The notes under the pieces: model-generated | Seen by the model: the letters and a program-made list of their open reading frames with translations, nothing else | What the model was told of the DNA's origin: nothing | The model's database searches: none | Assembly: GCA_963675135.1 (NCBI GenBank) | Contig: OY776121.1 | Coordinates: 70,386,265 to 70,450,264, forward strand | Direction: 5' to 3' | DNA from: Galeopsis tetrahit | Taxonomy: Eukaryota; Streptophyta; Magnoliopsida; Lamiales; Lamiaceae | DNA: 64,000 nucleotides | Shown here: piece by piece, positions 11,203-22,863 of the stretch | Layout of the letters: every line of letters begins with the position of its first letter | How positions within the stretch are numbered: the stretch's first letter is position 1 | Program-made: the position numbers and the translations under genes

Positions 11203-12118
11203 TATATATAGGGGCGGACCCAGGACAGAAGGTTAGGGGGGCCCGAAAACAAATCACAAAAATTTATACTCCTTATAAAATATTTTATATATGAAATATA
11301 GTTAATTAAGGTAAAATGAGGTAAAAATTCACATCTAAATTTCAAAACTGCTTTAATTAAATATATTTTATGTGAAAAATATCTCACACAAAACAACTAA
11401 TTAATTTTTAAAAACATTAATATATATATATATGAGTTTATTTATTTACCAAATTAATATATTTAAGAAAATATAATTGACTCTTCAAAAAAAAAAAAAA
11501 AAAAATATAATTGACAATTTAATTTGTTAATTTCTTTGGTAAAAAGAATTAATACATTAAATATATTTGACAATGCAATAATTAATACTTTATTTCTTCA
11601 TTTTATGTAATGCAATGTAAAATTGTTAATTATACTTTCTTCAATAATTAATTTTTTTAAGGGGCTAATTTTATTTATTTATTTATTTAATACTATTAAA
11701 TGAGTTAATTGCAAAGGGTATAACAAATATTAAAGTTATATAAAGTTGCCTCGTTTTCATCCTAATAGACTCAGACTAATTAAAATAACAAACCTACTAT
11801 TCACAATTGAAGAAAAATAAAAGGAAATATGTTTTTTTTATTTTTTTTCTACTATTCCCAATTGCGGCTATATGTTTACGTGGGGGGTTAATTTAAAAGG
11901 AATTAACTCAAGAAATAGAATTAGGCAATTTATAAGGATTTTATGTGGGCTGGGCTTAGTTTATTATTTAGCCCCGTTATTATTGTTTATGCAGGGGGCC
12001 AACTTAAAGGAAAATAGAAAAAGTTAATACACAGCATATATATAAAATTACATATGGGATAAAATTTGAGGGGGGCCATGGCCCTCCTTAACATACACCT
12101 CCATCCGCCCCTATATAT
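11203..12118. mobile_element. Non-autonomous DNA element with GGGGCGGA ends
   Basis: Both ends carry the same inverted motif: TATATAGGGGCGGACCC on the left (about 11205-11221) and CCATCCGCCCCTATATA on the right (about 12101-12117), with subterminal GGGGGGCCC and GGGGGCCATGGCC tracts. The flanking TATATA runs hide the target duplication. The 0.9-kb interior is AT-rich and non-coding. The superfamily is not certain from the ends alone. Confidence 0.6.
11482..11504 (+). mobile_element. Ultra-short retroposed A-tail insertion
   Basis: TCTTC followed by about 18 A is flanked by the direct repeat ATATAATTGAC (11471-11481 and 11505-11515, possibly longer because of neighbouring A). This is what target-primed reverse transcription leaves when a LINE copy is cut almost at its 3' end. 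It sits inside the GGGGCGGA element, so it is younger than that element. Confidence 0.5.
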
Positions 12119-12655
12119 ATATATAGAATTACATGCGTAATGCTAAATTATACAAGTAATTTATGCACGTGACAGTGAATTACATAAAAAAACTCAATGA
12201 ATAATTTTATTAATAGAAGTGTATATTAAATTTAAATGAAACAAAGTATAATTAATTAAGAATTATATATGAAAGAAAATGGAGAAAAATAGGGCCACTC
12301 CCACCATGTATGTGGCTCCACAAACATAAAATATTAGTATATAAATTGTTTTCATATTAAAACTTATTATAAAAATAAGATATGTTACATATGTATGGAG
12401 ATCAATAATGTGAGTTTTGGGTCTTTAAATATAATTCATAGAAAATATTCGCACAAAAATTGGACCTAGTGTTTATTTTTCATTACCAAACCATCTAAAT
12501 ATTGACTTGTTAGGAACAAAATTTACCTACTAACATTGTAGTCACAACCATAATTAATACTGTAGCAGAATCAACAACGCCGTGCAACACACGCTTCATG
12601 AAAAGGGGTTAAATTTTAATGTACATAAAGAGTGTGCAATCATCAAAGTTCAACA

Positions 12656-12766
12656 CGTGATACAGTGGGATAGCTCAAGTGATTAGAGCACCACTATCTA
12701 GGTCTTAGGTCCTGGATTCGAGTCATGGGGAGGGGAAAAAAGGGATCGGTATTTAACTTCCATCAT
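12656..12766 (+). mobile_element. Short tRNA-derived SINE with perfect 14-bp target duplication
   Basis: A 111-bp insert flanked by ATCAAAGTTCAACA (12642-12655 and 12767-12780). It begins with a tRNA-like part: an A-box-like TAGCTCAAGTG (about 12671-12681) and a B-box-like GGATTCGAGTC (about 12714-12724). After that comes a short purine-rich body. The internal Pol III promoter boxes plus a long perfect target duplication identify a SINE. It is too degenerate in stem pairing to be a working tRNA gene. Confidence 0.75.
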
Positions 12767-13274
12767 ATCAAAGTTCAACATGTCGAATCTCAAATCTAAA
12801 CAAGAAAACGGGTTAAGAACATGATTGCCATTTATGGCAATTTTATCCTACTTTCTTCGGGAATATTCATGAGTCTTACTTTTATTAATTATAAAATTTC
12901 ACTTATTCTTACTTATTTTCATATGATATAATATGAGAAAAATAAAATATTAATAGAAAGTTAATTAAAATTATTGAATAGATTAAGAGAATTTCATTCA
13001 TTAATTAAAGACGAATACGTCATTACATACACCTTAATTTCACTAAAAAAAAATTATAATGTCACTTATTTATAATTTCATTGAGTATTTTATATTTAAG
13101 TTTAATTTAAAAAATAAGCATGACGGGGCGGGTTGAACTCAAGAAGTTTACTAGGCAGAGTGGGTTCAATCCAATATTTTTCTATTCGTGTGATTATGAG
13201 ATAATAAATCACGTAAAGTTGAATAGCACTCATCTGAAATATTTTATACATAAAATTTTCTGATTCTCAATTTA

Positions 13275-14245
13275 GGAGAGGTGTATTCAATTGAGATTTT
13301 GTTGGATTTTTTTGGAATTTAAAAAGTCAGTGAATTTAGAAAATTCATAGACTGTATGTAGAGTTTGATTGACTTTTTTATTGATTTATATGGATTTTCA
13401 TAGATTTGACAGGATTCTGAAATACACAATTTTTTATTGATTTACATGGATTTCCATAAACTACGCCCCTAAAACTATTGATGCAAACGTATATAGAACA
13501 CACTTGTATATAAAAAAAATTATCTAAATTATTTAGAAAAAATACCAAAAATAAAAATATATTAGTTCAAAAAAAATTATTATTGATCATTATTATTCTC
13601 ATCTTCATTTTCATCTAATTTTTCACGATAATAATGGTGGTAAAAAATATGCTTATTGAAGAACATAGTTACGTTTCTTGATTCGATTTTGTAAACTGTG
13701 AGGCTGTGTAGGATTTTGTGGTTCCAAAATACAGCAAGAATGTCTCTTTTTTCTCTACTTTTCTGGGCTGTGTGATAGCCATGAACTAGTTTTATAGTGT
13801 AAAATTATGAAATAATAAAAAAAATTATAATGTTTTTGTGTTGTATATCTTTTTGTTTCAAATAACAAGTGCTTTCGAAGAGACTAATGCAGTAGGTTAG
13901 TAGTTGAAATTTTGTTTAGTAGTTGAAATTTTGTTAGAAGATCAACAAAGTTTTTTTTTTCTTTTTTTTCAGAGTCTTCTGAGAGAATCCCTTAGAATCT
14001 CTGATTTTTTAAAGAGATTTTGAATAGTGAAATTTATTTATATTTTTTAAGGAGAATCCGAAGAAATCCATAGATATTAAAATCATGGATTGTTCAATAC
14101 CTAAAGATTTCTAAAGACTTTTTAAAATCTGTATTGAATACCTCAAAATTTTGAAAGACTTTTAAAAATTCGGATTGAATACCCCAGATTTTAAAAGTCC
14201 AACAAAATCCAACAATGTCAATTGATCTCAATTGAATACACCCCC
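13275..14245. mobile_element. MITE-like element with GGTGTATTCAATTGAGAT ends
   Basis: The left end reads GGTGTATTCAATTGAGAT (13280-13297) and the right end is its inverted copy (ATCTCAATTGAATACACC). TTA flanks both sides (13272-13274 and 14246-14248), which fits a PIF/Harbinger-type target duplication. Subterminal sequences TTTGTTGGA and AAAAGTC are also mirrored. The 0.97-kb interior has no transposase. Confidence 0.6.
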
Positions 14246-14248
14246 TTA

Positions 14249-15787
14249 ATTTAGTTAACTGTATTCTATAAAAAAAATGTGCATAAAGTTTCAAGAAATA
14301 AATATAAAATATTGCACCATAAGAGAATTTGATAGGAAGCTCCATACCTGAAACTGTCTATAAATCACATAAAAATAATTTATATAATAGCTAAACAGTA
14401 CTATTTTGTTTAAGTAACCTTTTGCAAAATCTATATGGAACTTGATACTTATTAAGAATGACAATGAAGAGGTATTTGATTATGTTTTTAATTATGTTTT
14501 ACATAAAATTAAGATTATAATTGGAAAAATAAATAAATGACATTAGAAGCATATATATTTTATGAATAAGATAATGTAGATATTAATAAGAATTTTATAT
14601 TTACAGATTATATTATATGGAGTATTTTTATTGTGTTTATCAATGCATATTCAACTACAAAAATTCGTTACAAACTATTTACATAAATATAGTTTACATT
14701 TCTACTATAGTTTATGATTTTTTTAAGAAATACTTTTTTCGTCCATTTACCTTTTTTTTTTTTACTACAATTGTCAATTAATTATTTAAATTATCATTCA
14801 ATTTTACTTATAAATAATTATTTTATTTATAATAAAGCACACAACTTCACCTTTTTAAAAAAATAAAAAAATTGTGTATTTTATTGGAAACTAAATTGGT
14901 AGAGGAAGGGGTTACAATTTATGAATTATTACGTAAATGCGAAATTCACGGTGTGTACTTTTTTTTTTTTTTTTGGAAAGTATAATTTATGAGTTATGAC
15001 TTATGAGTACATTCCAACCAGAGAATCTTTTTTTACCAAAAGTACTCAAAACGTTTCCAATTTCCAAATATTCCCTGTATCCACATTTTAGCGTTAAATT
15101 TTGGGTGAAGTCTTTGTTAGAAATATTCAAGGGATGTCTTGTCACGGAGTTGCCCTTTTTTCTATCTTTCTTTTAAAATTGGCAAGTCCTTATATATGAA
15201 CTTAAATTTATACTAATTTTAGAATGAACAACATACAATTTCAAAATAAATAAATAAAAATAAGTTGAAAAATAATATTTTTTCTTAAACTAAACAATAA
15301 TACTGCATAAAAAACAATCTTCACCTAAACTCTAGTTCATGTTAACATCAAACAGATGAGATTTATTTCATACCCGAAATCTGTTCATACGCGTTTTAGC
15401 AATTTAATTAATACTACTCCCTCCATTTTTAATAAGTGTCACTTTGACATTTTTTAACAAATTAAGATTATAAAGTGTGGTCCATATTACCCTTCATTAA
15501 TTATAGCTAATTTTGATATATAAGTTTTGTTTGATAAAGAATGTGGTCAAGAATGTATGTAGTATTCATAAATTAAATTAATTTTGGTATAAACAATGTT
15601 TATGGAAAATCAAAGGAAAAAATTTAGAATGACACTCATTTTAAAATTATTTAAAAAGTATATCAATCCAGTAATTTAATCCAACACCTGAAATTAAAAT
15701 AAGCGAGAAAAATCAGCGGATTATCCAACAAAATCATGACAAAAATCGTACAAACCACGTCTCACACTCAGAGGCACTGACCTTACC
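14249..15787. other. Intergenic, AT-rich; partial Stowaway-like end
   Basis: No gene seen. At about 15415-15450 the sequence CTCCCTCCATTTTTAATAAG resembles one Stowaway terminus. An inverted fragment (GACACTCATTTTAAAA, near 15630) lacks the matching end, so this is at most a truncated MITE. Confidence 0.4.
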
Positions 15788-15795
15788 TATATATA
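15788..15795 (+). promoter_or_regulatory. TATA box of the aldehyde dehydrogenase gene
   Basis: TATATATA lies 39 bp before the ATG at 15835 and directly after a gene-free spacer. The spacing would give a very short 5' UTR. Confidence 0.5.
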
Positions 15796-15834
15796 CACGC
15801 TACACGATTTCAACGGTATCTGAAGGTCAATAAC

Positions 15835-18800
15835 ATGGCTGAAGCTGTACACGGAGTCGCCGACGATCTGAGAGCAGTTTACGCCGACGGAAAAACGAGG
15901 ACGTATGAGTGGCGGGTGTCGCAGTTGAAAGCCATTCTCAAAATCGCTACTCACCACGAGAAGGAAATTCTCGAAGCTTTGCGTTCTGATCTTAATAAAC
16001 ACGAACACGAAGGTTTTCTTCATGAGGTCGGAGTTTAATGCTTAGATTCTCTGTTTTCTGCTTATGACGGTTATTGATTGTGTTTTCGTATAGTCTAATT
16101 CCTGTGACCTGGACTGGATACTGTTAGTTATTGAATATGCCAGTGTTTGTGGATGTTTATGGTGTTTGAGATTTTGCCCCCTTTTCCCTTGAATTGCATT
16201 TAATGATTTGTTCACATTAATGGAAGGGGAGAATTATGGATTCTTTTTTGTTTCTCTCTCTTAGTTTCATGTAAATTGAGGACCTACTACAGTAATTGCA
16301 GATGGAAATTAATGAATACTTCCCAACTACTTTTTTTTTTGATTGTGCTGAAAAATGTGACTAAAATTCTACTACGATCTTCTGAATTTTGTTGATTCAC
16401 TCTGGAGGAATAGAGAGGAAAATACGTGCACTAGGTTTTGGTCGTTTGAGGCACGAAAAGTCTCATGTATTTGACTTGTACGTCACGCTCTTTTGGTTGT
16501 ACAATTATGTGCCAGGACATTATGTATGAGAATATTGTTCACTTGTGAGTGTTTACAAAGGAAATGAATTTTGTTTTTCTATGTTAGAAAGATGATTTTC
16601 AGTTTTTCTTTTTTGGGGATTCAGTATAGGAAAATATCATACAGGCTTCATGTGTGTGTGCTTATATTTTAATTTATATATGCTATTTGTCCTGCTCTTT
16701 AATCAACAGAGTTAGGGATAATTTTTTTTATGAGTCAGTTTAATGAACTCAGTGGAAGAATGCGACGAATCCTTAGGATTTTCCATTGGAGGGCTTGTAC
16801 AGAGTGAAACAACTTTGGAATGAAGAGGTTCCACACATCAATTGGTATCATGATCATAAAATTAAAGCCAAATAATTTTAAGAAAAGAACTATGATTGAA
16901 TTATACGTTAGGTTCTTAATAATGGCTGTTACAATAAAAGTTTGGAGGATAAGCAGTAAAAGGGAAGATCTCAGGAAAACAAAAGATAAAATTTGTTTCT
17001 TTTCCTTTACAACTTTGTTACACTTTCCAAGATAAAATCCTTAATTCCATGTACGGATATTTGTGACAGCTGAGGAATTAGTGGAATCTTTTTTACTATA
17101 AGGTGAAGCTTTTATACGATGCTACTTTGTTCTTAATATTTCTATTTTTCAACATATGCTTCCTAAACTTATCACCTAATTAGCCATCTCTAGGATTCTC
17201 TATCTTCTAACAAATTAGGTTAAAAAATCTAGTCTCCATTTGGAGTGTTACCTGTTTATGTTTAATCTGAATTCAGTCTTTAATCTCATGGTCTCTTCAT
17301 CACTTGTCAAACATAATCCTTTTCTCATGCAGATTGCTGGAGTCATTTCAGCCTGCAAGTTGACATTGAAGGAACTGAAGCGATGGATGAGCCCAGAAAA
17401 AGTATATTGAGCAAACTCCGGGCTTAAAAATTGTTATGATTCTCTTGGTTGTTTTGTTATATAAATATTAAATATGCAGTGCTAATTTTTTGTTGTTGCA
17501 GGTGAAAACCTCCATGACCACTTATCCATCATCAGCTGAAATAATCTCAGAACCCCTTGGCGTCGTATTGGTTATATCAACTTGGAACTATCCTTTCTGT
17601 ATGTTGATTCTATTTTTTATTCTGCTTCATGTGCTACTTTTTTCTTGATTAAGCAAAGCTCTTAAATAACATTGCTTGATATGATACCAATTGATGCTTG
17701 TTACTTCTTGCCTCAATTGATTAAGCAAACCGCTGATACCAATTGATGCTTGTTGCTTTATGTGCAATATGTGATACTGATGGTTTCTTTTTCTTCTTTC
17801 CATCTGGTTCTGTTTCCCCACGAAGTGTTGTCGGTTGAACCAATCATTGGAGCTGTTGCAGCTGGTAATGCTGTAGTATTGAAGCCATCAGAGGTTTCCC
17901 CTGCAACATCCTCCATGCTATCGAAACTTCTCGGGCAGTACATGGATGTCTCAGCTGTGAAAGTTTTTGAAGGTGGTGTTCCTGAAACAACTGCATTACT
18001 GGAACAAAGATGGGACAAAATATTATATACAGGTAATACCGTAATAGCAAAACCAATATTTCATGTATTATTGCCCATTAGCCCCCCAAACGTAATTCAT
18101 CACGGCATAACATTCATGGCTTGTTACAAGAGGAGCTGATCGAATTGTTTTTTTCTAAAACAATTTAGATGCAAATGTGGCTAGTTGGTTCAAGTGCGGG
18201 GGGTTTCTCTGCTTCCTTTTTATCAGTGGGAATATTTATCAATTTCTCTATCTGCACATGCATTTTATTTTTTTGCTGAATTTTGCAGAACTTATTGAGT
18301 GTCGTTGAAATGATTTGCATATATCCACCTTTTCTTTAAGTAATTTGTTTGATTTATCAATAAAAGGTTGTTTATCATTCAACAGTTTCCTGGTTTCAGG
18401 GTACAAAGAACCATTTAACTATGAAACCTGCATATGATAAATTATCCAATCACTGATTTGTAGTTGGACTCAGCAATGAACACAATTATTTTGATTTAAG
18501 TTCATTCTGGGGATGCTTGGTTTAGCACTTTAGAATACAAGGAATATGTTTGGTATAGGGTGAGGAATAGAATGAGTTTTTATGTTTGGTATAGGGTGAG
18601 GAATGGAATGAAACCCCACTTATGGGGAATAAACCATTCCTCAACTAAATGAGATGTATGGGTTTCATTCCTCACCCCTCTCAAACTCATTCCATTTCCA
18701 TACCCTTATCTATTCCTTTTAATTTACCAAGCACCCCTCTCAGCTTTAGCAGTTAAGTAGCATTTCCTAATGAAATCAAATGCAATTTAGCTAAAAAAAT

Positions 18801-20812
18801 AAAAATGATATTCACTTGTATCTAACAAGTCCTCTACAGGGAATAGCAAGGTGGGACGTGTCGTATTAGCTGCTGCTGCAAAGCATCTTACACCTGTGAT
18901 TCTTGAGCTTGGTGGGAAATGTCCAGTGATGGTTGATTCAAACACCAACCTAACAGTAAGTCTCCTTATCCAGTTATGCCCAATTGAGTTCCTTCGATGA
19001 AACCAATTCCTAGAGTTGTTTGCTTAATTGCTTTCTGTACAGGTAGCCACAAGACGAATAATCTCAGGCAAGTGGGGATGCAACAGTGGACAAACCTGTG
19101 TATCACCTGATTATATAGTAACGACAAAAGAGTTTGCATCAAAATTGGTATGAAATTCTATCTGATTGCAGAATTATACTCCCTACGTCCCCGCCATAAG
19201 CTTCCCCTTTGCTTTTTTGCACGGAGATTAAGGAATGTAGTATAAAATGTGTAGTGGGTAGTTGATGTAGAGAGAGATAGGAAGAAGAAAAGGTAGAAAG
19301 ACAAGTAGGAAAGAGAAAAGGTAGAGAGAGATAGTGACTTTTTTCCATTTAAGGAAATGAGAAGCTTATGACGGGACGTCCAAAATAGGTAAGAGGGAAG
19401 CTTATGGCGGGACGGAGGGAGTAATATATAATAAAAAAATAAATTTAAAGATTATTTATCACATTTTGGTTTTACTTCTCAGATTGATTCTATTTCATCC
19501 GAACTTGACAAGTTCTATGGAAAGGATCCTCTGCATTCCAATGACTTGTCAAAAATTGTAAATTCTCGACATTTTGGCCGCCTAACAAAGCTATTGGATG
19601 ATGAGAAGATTTTCGGTAAAATAGTAATTGGAGGTCAACGGGATGAAACCAATCTGTGAGTTCCAAAACTTGGTTCTGCACTTCCTTTTCCCAATTTTAT
19701 TAATGTACTTGTGTTAGTAGATGGTAAGTTCATATCATTATTTTCCTTTCCACCTTTACAGCAAGATTGCTCCTACTGTTATACTGGATGCCCCAGAAGA
19801 TTCTTTGATCATGCATGAGGAGATTTTTGGTCCTTTACTTCCCATCATCACGGTAAAAATGTTGTTTTGCTTCTCCTATATTTTAGTTTCGGGACAACTT
19901 TATATTATGTTTTAAGGTGATGTATTAATTGGGAAATTTAAGACAAGACTTTATAACAGAGTAACTAAGTGTGGCATGCTACATTTTATCGTTAACTTTC
20001 ATTCTAATTCTTGTTCTAACTACAGAAACATTTTAATGTATTCATTTTGTTCTGTTTCTTCATTTTTTTGTTTTGTATGAAGGTGAATAAAATCGAGGAT
20101 GGCATTGGCCTGATTAACTCTAAAGAAAAGCCTCTTGCTTCTTATCTGTTTACAAATGACAAAAAGCTTAAGGAGCTTTTTAAAAGAAACATATCATCAG
20201 GGTCCATGGCTATTAATGAGACAACTCTACAAGTAAGTCTTTTTTACATGTGCCTAGACAAGATCAAGATCATATGCACAAACTCCTCACTTGATGCGAG
20301 ATTTTACCAGTTATAGTACTTGCCAGCTTTCCTCATGATCCAATTAGGCACTCAAAAAAGGCTAAAATTGTCTCTTTCTTGTTTATTCCTTGATACTAAG
20401 CTAAACCTATTTCCAGTCTATTTTTCTATTTCTATGCATAAGTGGTGAAATATGTTAAACGACTTTCAAATATGCACTTATTGAGAATCCACACACATTC
20501 TTCCTCACACGACGTCACACACAAGGGGATGAAAATGCAACTTGATTGTTCTGTATCATATTAACAAATTTTTTGATGCAGCTTGCAGTATCCACCTTGC
20601 CATTTGGTGGTGTGGGTGAAAGTGGAATGGGATCATACCATGGAAAATTCTCCTTTGATGCTTTCAGCCACAAAAAGGCAGTTTTAGAACGTGGGTATGC
20701 TGGTGATATAGCTGCCAGATATCCACCATACACCCATGGGAAGCTAAAATTGCTGAAAGCACTGATGAGTGGTGATATATTCGGAATCATTCGTGCTTTG
20801 TTTGGCTGGTAA
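15835..20812 (+). CDS. ALDH3: Class 3 aldehyde dehydrogenase (ALDH3H1-like)
   Basis: Spliced model, 476 aa. Exons: 15835-16026, 17333-17401, 17502-17598, 17826-18032, 18840-18955, 19043-19147, 19483-19655, 19762-19852, 20083-20232, 20582-20812; all GT-AG with matching phases. It oxidises fatty or aromatic aldehydes with NAD(P)+. Landmarks: VISTWNYPF and GNAVVLKPSE in the cofactor fold, catalytic-base Glu about 211 in LELGGKCP, catalytic Cys about 246 in GCNSGQTCVSP, EEIFGPLLP, and LPFGGVGESGMGSYHGK near the C-terminus. The length fits plant ALDH3 without a transit peptide, so a cytosolic or membrane-associated form (H1 or F1 rather than plastid I1) is likely; the hydrophobic tail IFGIIRALFGW could anchor it. 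Introns hold MITEs at 18509-18737 and 19179-19421. The next gene is convergent. Confidence 0.93.
18509..18737. mobile_element. MITE in ALDH intron 4
   Basis: Ends GGGGATGCTTGG and CCAAGCACCCC are inverted copies, and the interior folds back (GGAATGAAACCCC versus GGGTTTCATTCC). The left part contains two copies of a unit beginning TATGTTTGGTATAGGGTGAG. It lies between the two splice sites and leaves the gene model intact. Confidence 0.6.
19179..19421. mobile_element. Stowaway MITE in ALDH intron 6
   Basis: A 243-bp element with ends CTCCCTACGTCCCCGCCA and TGGCGGGACGGAGGGAG, flanked by TA on both sides (19177-19178 and 19422-19423). These termini and the TA target duplication are the Stowaway (Tc1/mariner) hallmark. 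The interior has purine-rich repeats. Confidence 0.88.
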
Positions 20813-21589
20813 GAAGTATTGATTACTAGATACTTCCACACACCTTTGGATGAATGCCTTAATAAGAAGTATTGGTCTATAGGGCAAATAATAATGTATT
20901 TAATTAATGGCTCTATAGATTGAGATACTTCTTTTAGTTGCTTGTGCTTCTCTGCCATCTATTTGTTGTACCCAATCAGAAAATGCTATAAACTTCTGTA
21001 GTACCTCATATTACACGCGAACAGATCAGTTGGGTGTGAATGTGTATACAATTTTTTTATGAATTTTTATTTGCATCTTCAATTCTCCTTTTATAATTTT
21101 TTATTTACCTTATGTTTTGTCATGCACCTGGTTTCCAAGCTGCATCCGATATGCCTACCATTCAATTGTATATACTAAAGCTTCCTTTCATGATTCCATT
21201 TAAAAATTACTCGACTTCTGATTCTCATAACAAACAGAAAAAATAAAATTGCATGTAAGAATAGGGCATAGGTTAACCTTACATGCTGCAGCAGTTGTAA
21301 GAGTTTTCACCTTTTCTGGAGTTGGATAATATCATGCATATAGCTGAAGCTGAACTGAAACATTATGTGTGCGTGCATATAATAAACGTGCATCCCATTT
21401 CATTTGAGATCATGAAATTTAGTAGCTGGTCAATATCAGACAATTAAAACAAAACATTAGGAGAGAGAGTACACTGTACAAGGATAGAAAGGAGTGAGCA
21501 TCTGATCTGTTTTGAGGTGTAAACTTTTTGTCTGAACTGAAAATAACCTTGTGGCTAAATTAGTTATAAGCGGGAAAAAGAAACTTCGA
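20813..21589. other. Convergent intergenic region
   Basis: It holds the 3' UTRs of the ALDH gene (plus) and the DnaJ-like gene (minus). No further gene or repeat was recognised. Confidence 0.6.
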
Positions 21590-22863
21590 TTAACAAGCGT
21601 GCTGTAAAATATTAGCAGCAATACGTCGCTTTTCTTGTGTCAATTCCGTGGGAAACTTGACGGAAATTGTGATGATCAAGTTCCCTCTGGTTCCTGGGTC
21701 TTTTTGTTTAGGCATGCCATGTCCTGTTATGATCTTTCGATAACCAGGATGCACTATATCATCGATTGTCAGCCTCTTGGTTTGCCCTCCCAGCAAAGGG
21801 ACTAAAAGAGTGCAACCTGTTAGAGCTTCTACCAATAGAACTTCAACTTCCAATTCTAAGTCATCCTCTTCTCTTTTAAACAAGGGATGTTCTTTCTCTT
21901 CTACTACAAATATCACATCTGCAGGGCCTATTCCCGGCATCTCGTTCCCCTTCCCCTCGAATGTAATCATCGTGTCTTTCTTCCATCCAGGCTGTACTTT
22001 AATTTTAAGCACTTCATCTTCCTTTACTATTTCCCTGCTAGACACATAGAAAGAACAAGATGGTTAGTTATACAGAGGGAGAGGGAGAGGGGGGGGGGGG
22101 GGGGGGGTCTGTTTTGGTAATTACCCATGATCTATAACCACATCTCTTGTGATCTTGACCTTCTTGATGCCACCGAAACAGAGCTCCTCGAGGGTGCATT
22201 TGAGCTGTTGCTCCATTGCAGGTGGTTTCATGAGGCCAGTCGAGTTAGAAAAGACGATGGGGGTTGAGCCTGTCCTGCTCGTGCTTCTAGAGAGCGCGCG
22301 TTGGAAGGCTATCAATGATGGTCCATCTGTATGGCTCATAGCCCTTGATAGGGCTTTGGCCGGTTGTACGTGAGTCTCGCATCTCCTGCTTGTACTCTTG
22401 GACAAGGACGGAACGACGGGGGTCCATTCCGGCCTTGTGGTTGCTACGTTAACGTTGGCATCCAAACTTCCTTTCCTTGTGTGATGATTTTTTTTCTCTG
22501 GATTCTTCTTTGTGGTTTTGTGCCTTTTTAATCTGCTCTTCTGCAAATTAAAACAGTCCTGTTACATTCAACATGCATGAATTTTGCTCTATTTTTGTGG
22601 CATCGAATTCCATGAATTTTTTTCCCAATAAATGATGGTTTATCGTGGATAAATAACTGTGAAAAAGGCGTGTGATGATTGAATAATACCTTGCGATCTC
22701 CTTCAATTGGTTTGGGCTTGGATATATTTTCTGATTTCTTGAAAAATAAAAAATGTTTTTCTGAGTTGCATTTGGAAATAATGGATTTGAATGCATTGCA
22801 AATGCTTCCAAATCCTAAAATGTGAAGCGAATTATGAGAATGTGATATTGGAGGGTCTCCCAT
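21590..22863 (-). CDS. J-domain-less DnaJ C-terminal (HSP40 peptide-binding) protein
   Basis: Spliced model, 345 aa. Minus-strand exons: 22863-22690, 22540-22125, 22037-21590. The C-terminal half is the DnaJ substrate-binding region: it begins KCTLEELCFGGIKKVKITRD, continues with VQPGWKKDTMITFEGKGNE, and has the second barrel PLLGGQTKRLTIDD and GHGMPK. The N-terminal about 160 aa is low-complexity, rich in Ser, Lys and Arg. No J domain and no HPD motif are present, so it should not stimulate Hsp70 in the usual way; it matches a plant group of J-less HSP40 peptide-binding proteins such as the one I recall at At1g44160. The start was chosen as the ATG of MGDPPISHS because upstream sequence is CT-rich on the coding strand, typical of a leader. 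Exon 3 has a tandem CAG-type acceptor. Confidence 0.86.
22086..22107 (+). repeat. Poly(G) tract in DnaJ intron 2
   Basis: An uninterrupted run of about 19 G on the plus strand (C on the coding strand) follows a GAGAGG microsatellite. It lies 17 bp inside the donor of intron 2. Confidence 0.85.

Noticed and set aside
12665..12727. Functional tRNA gene
   Set aside because: A and B boxes are present but the acceptor and anticodon stems do not pair well, and the piece is inside a target-duplicated insert, so it is a SINE.
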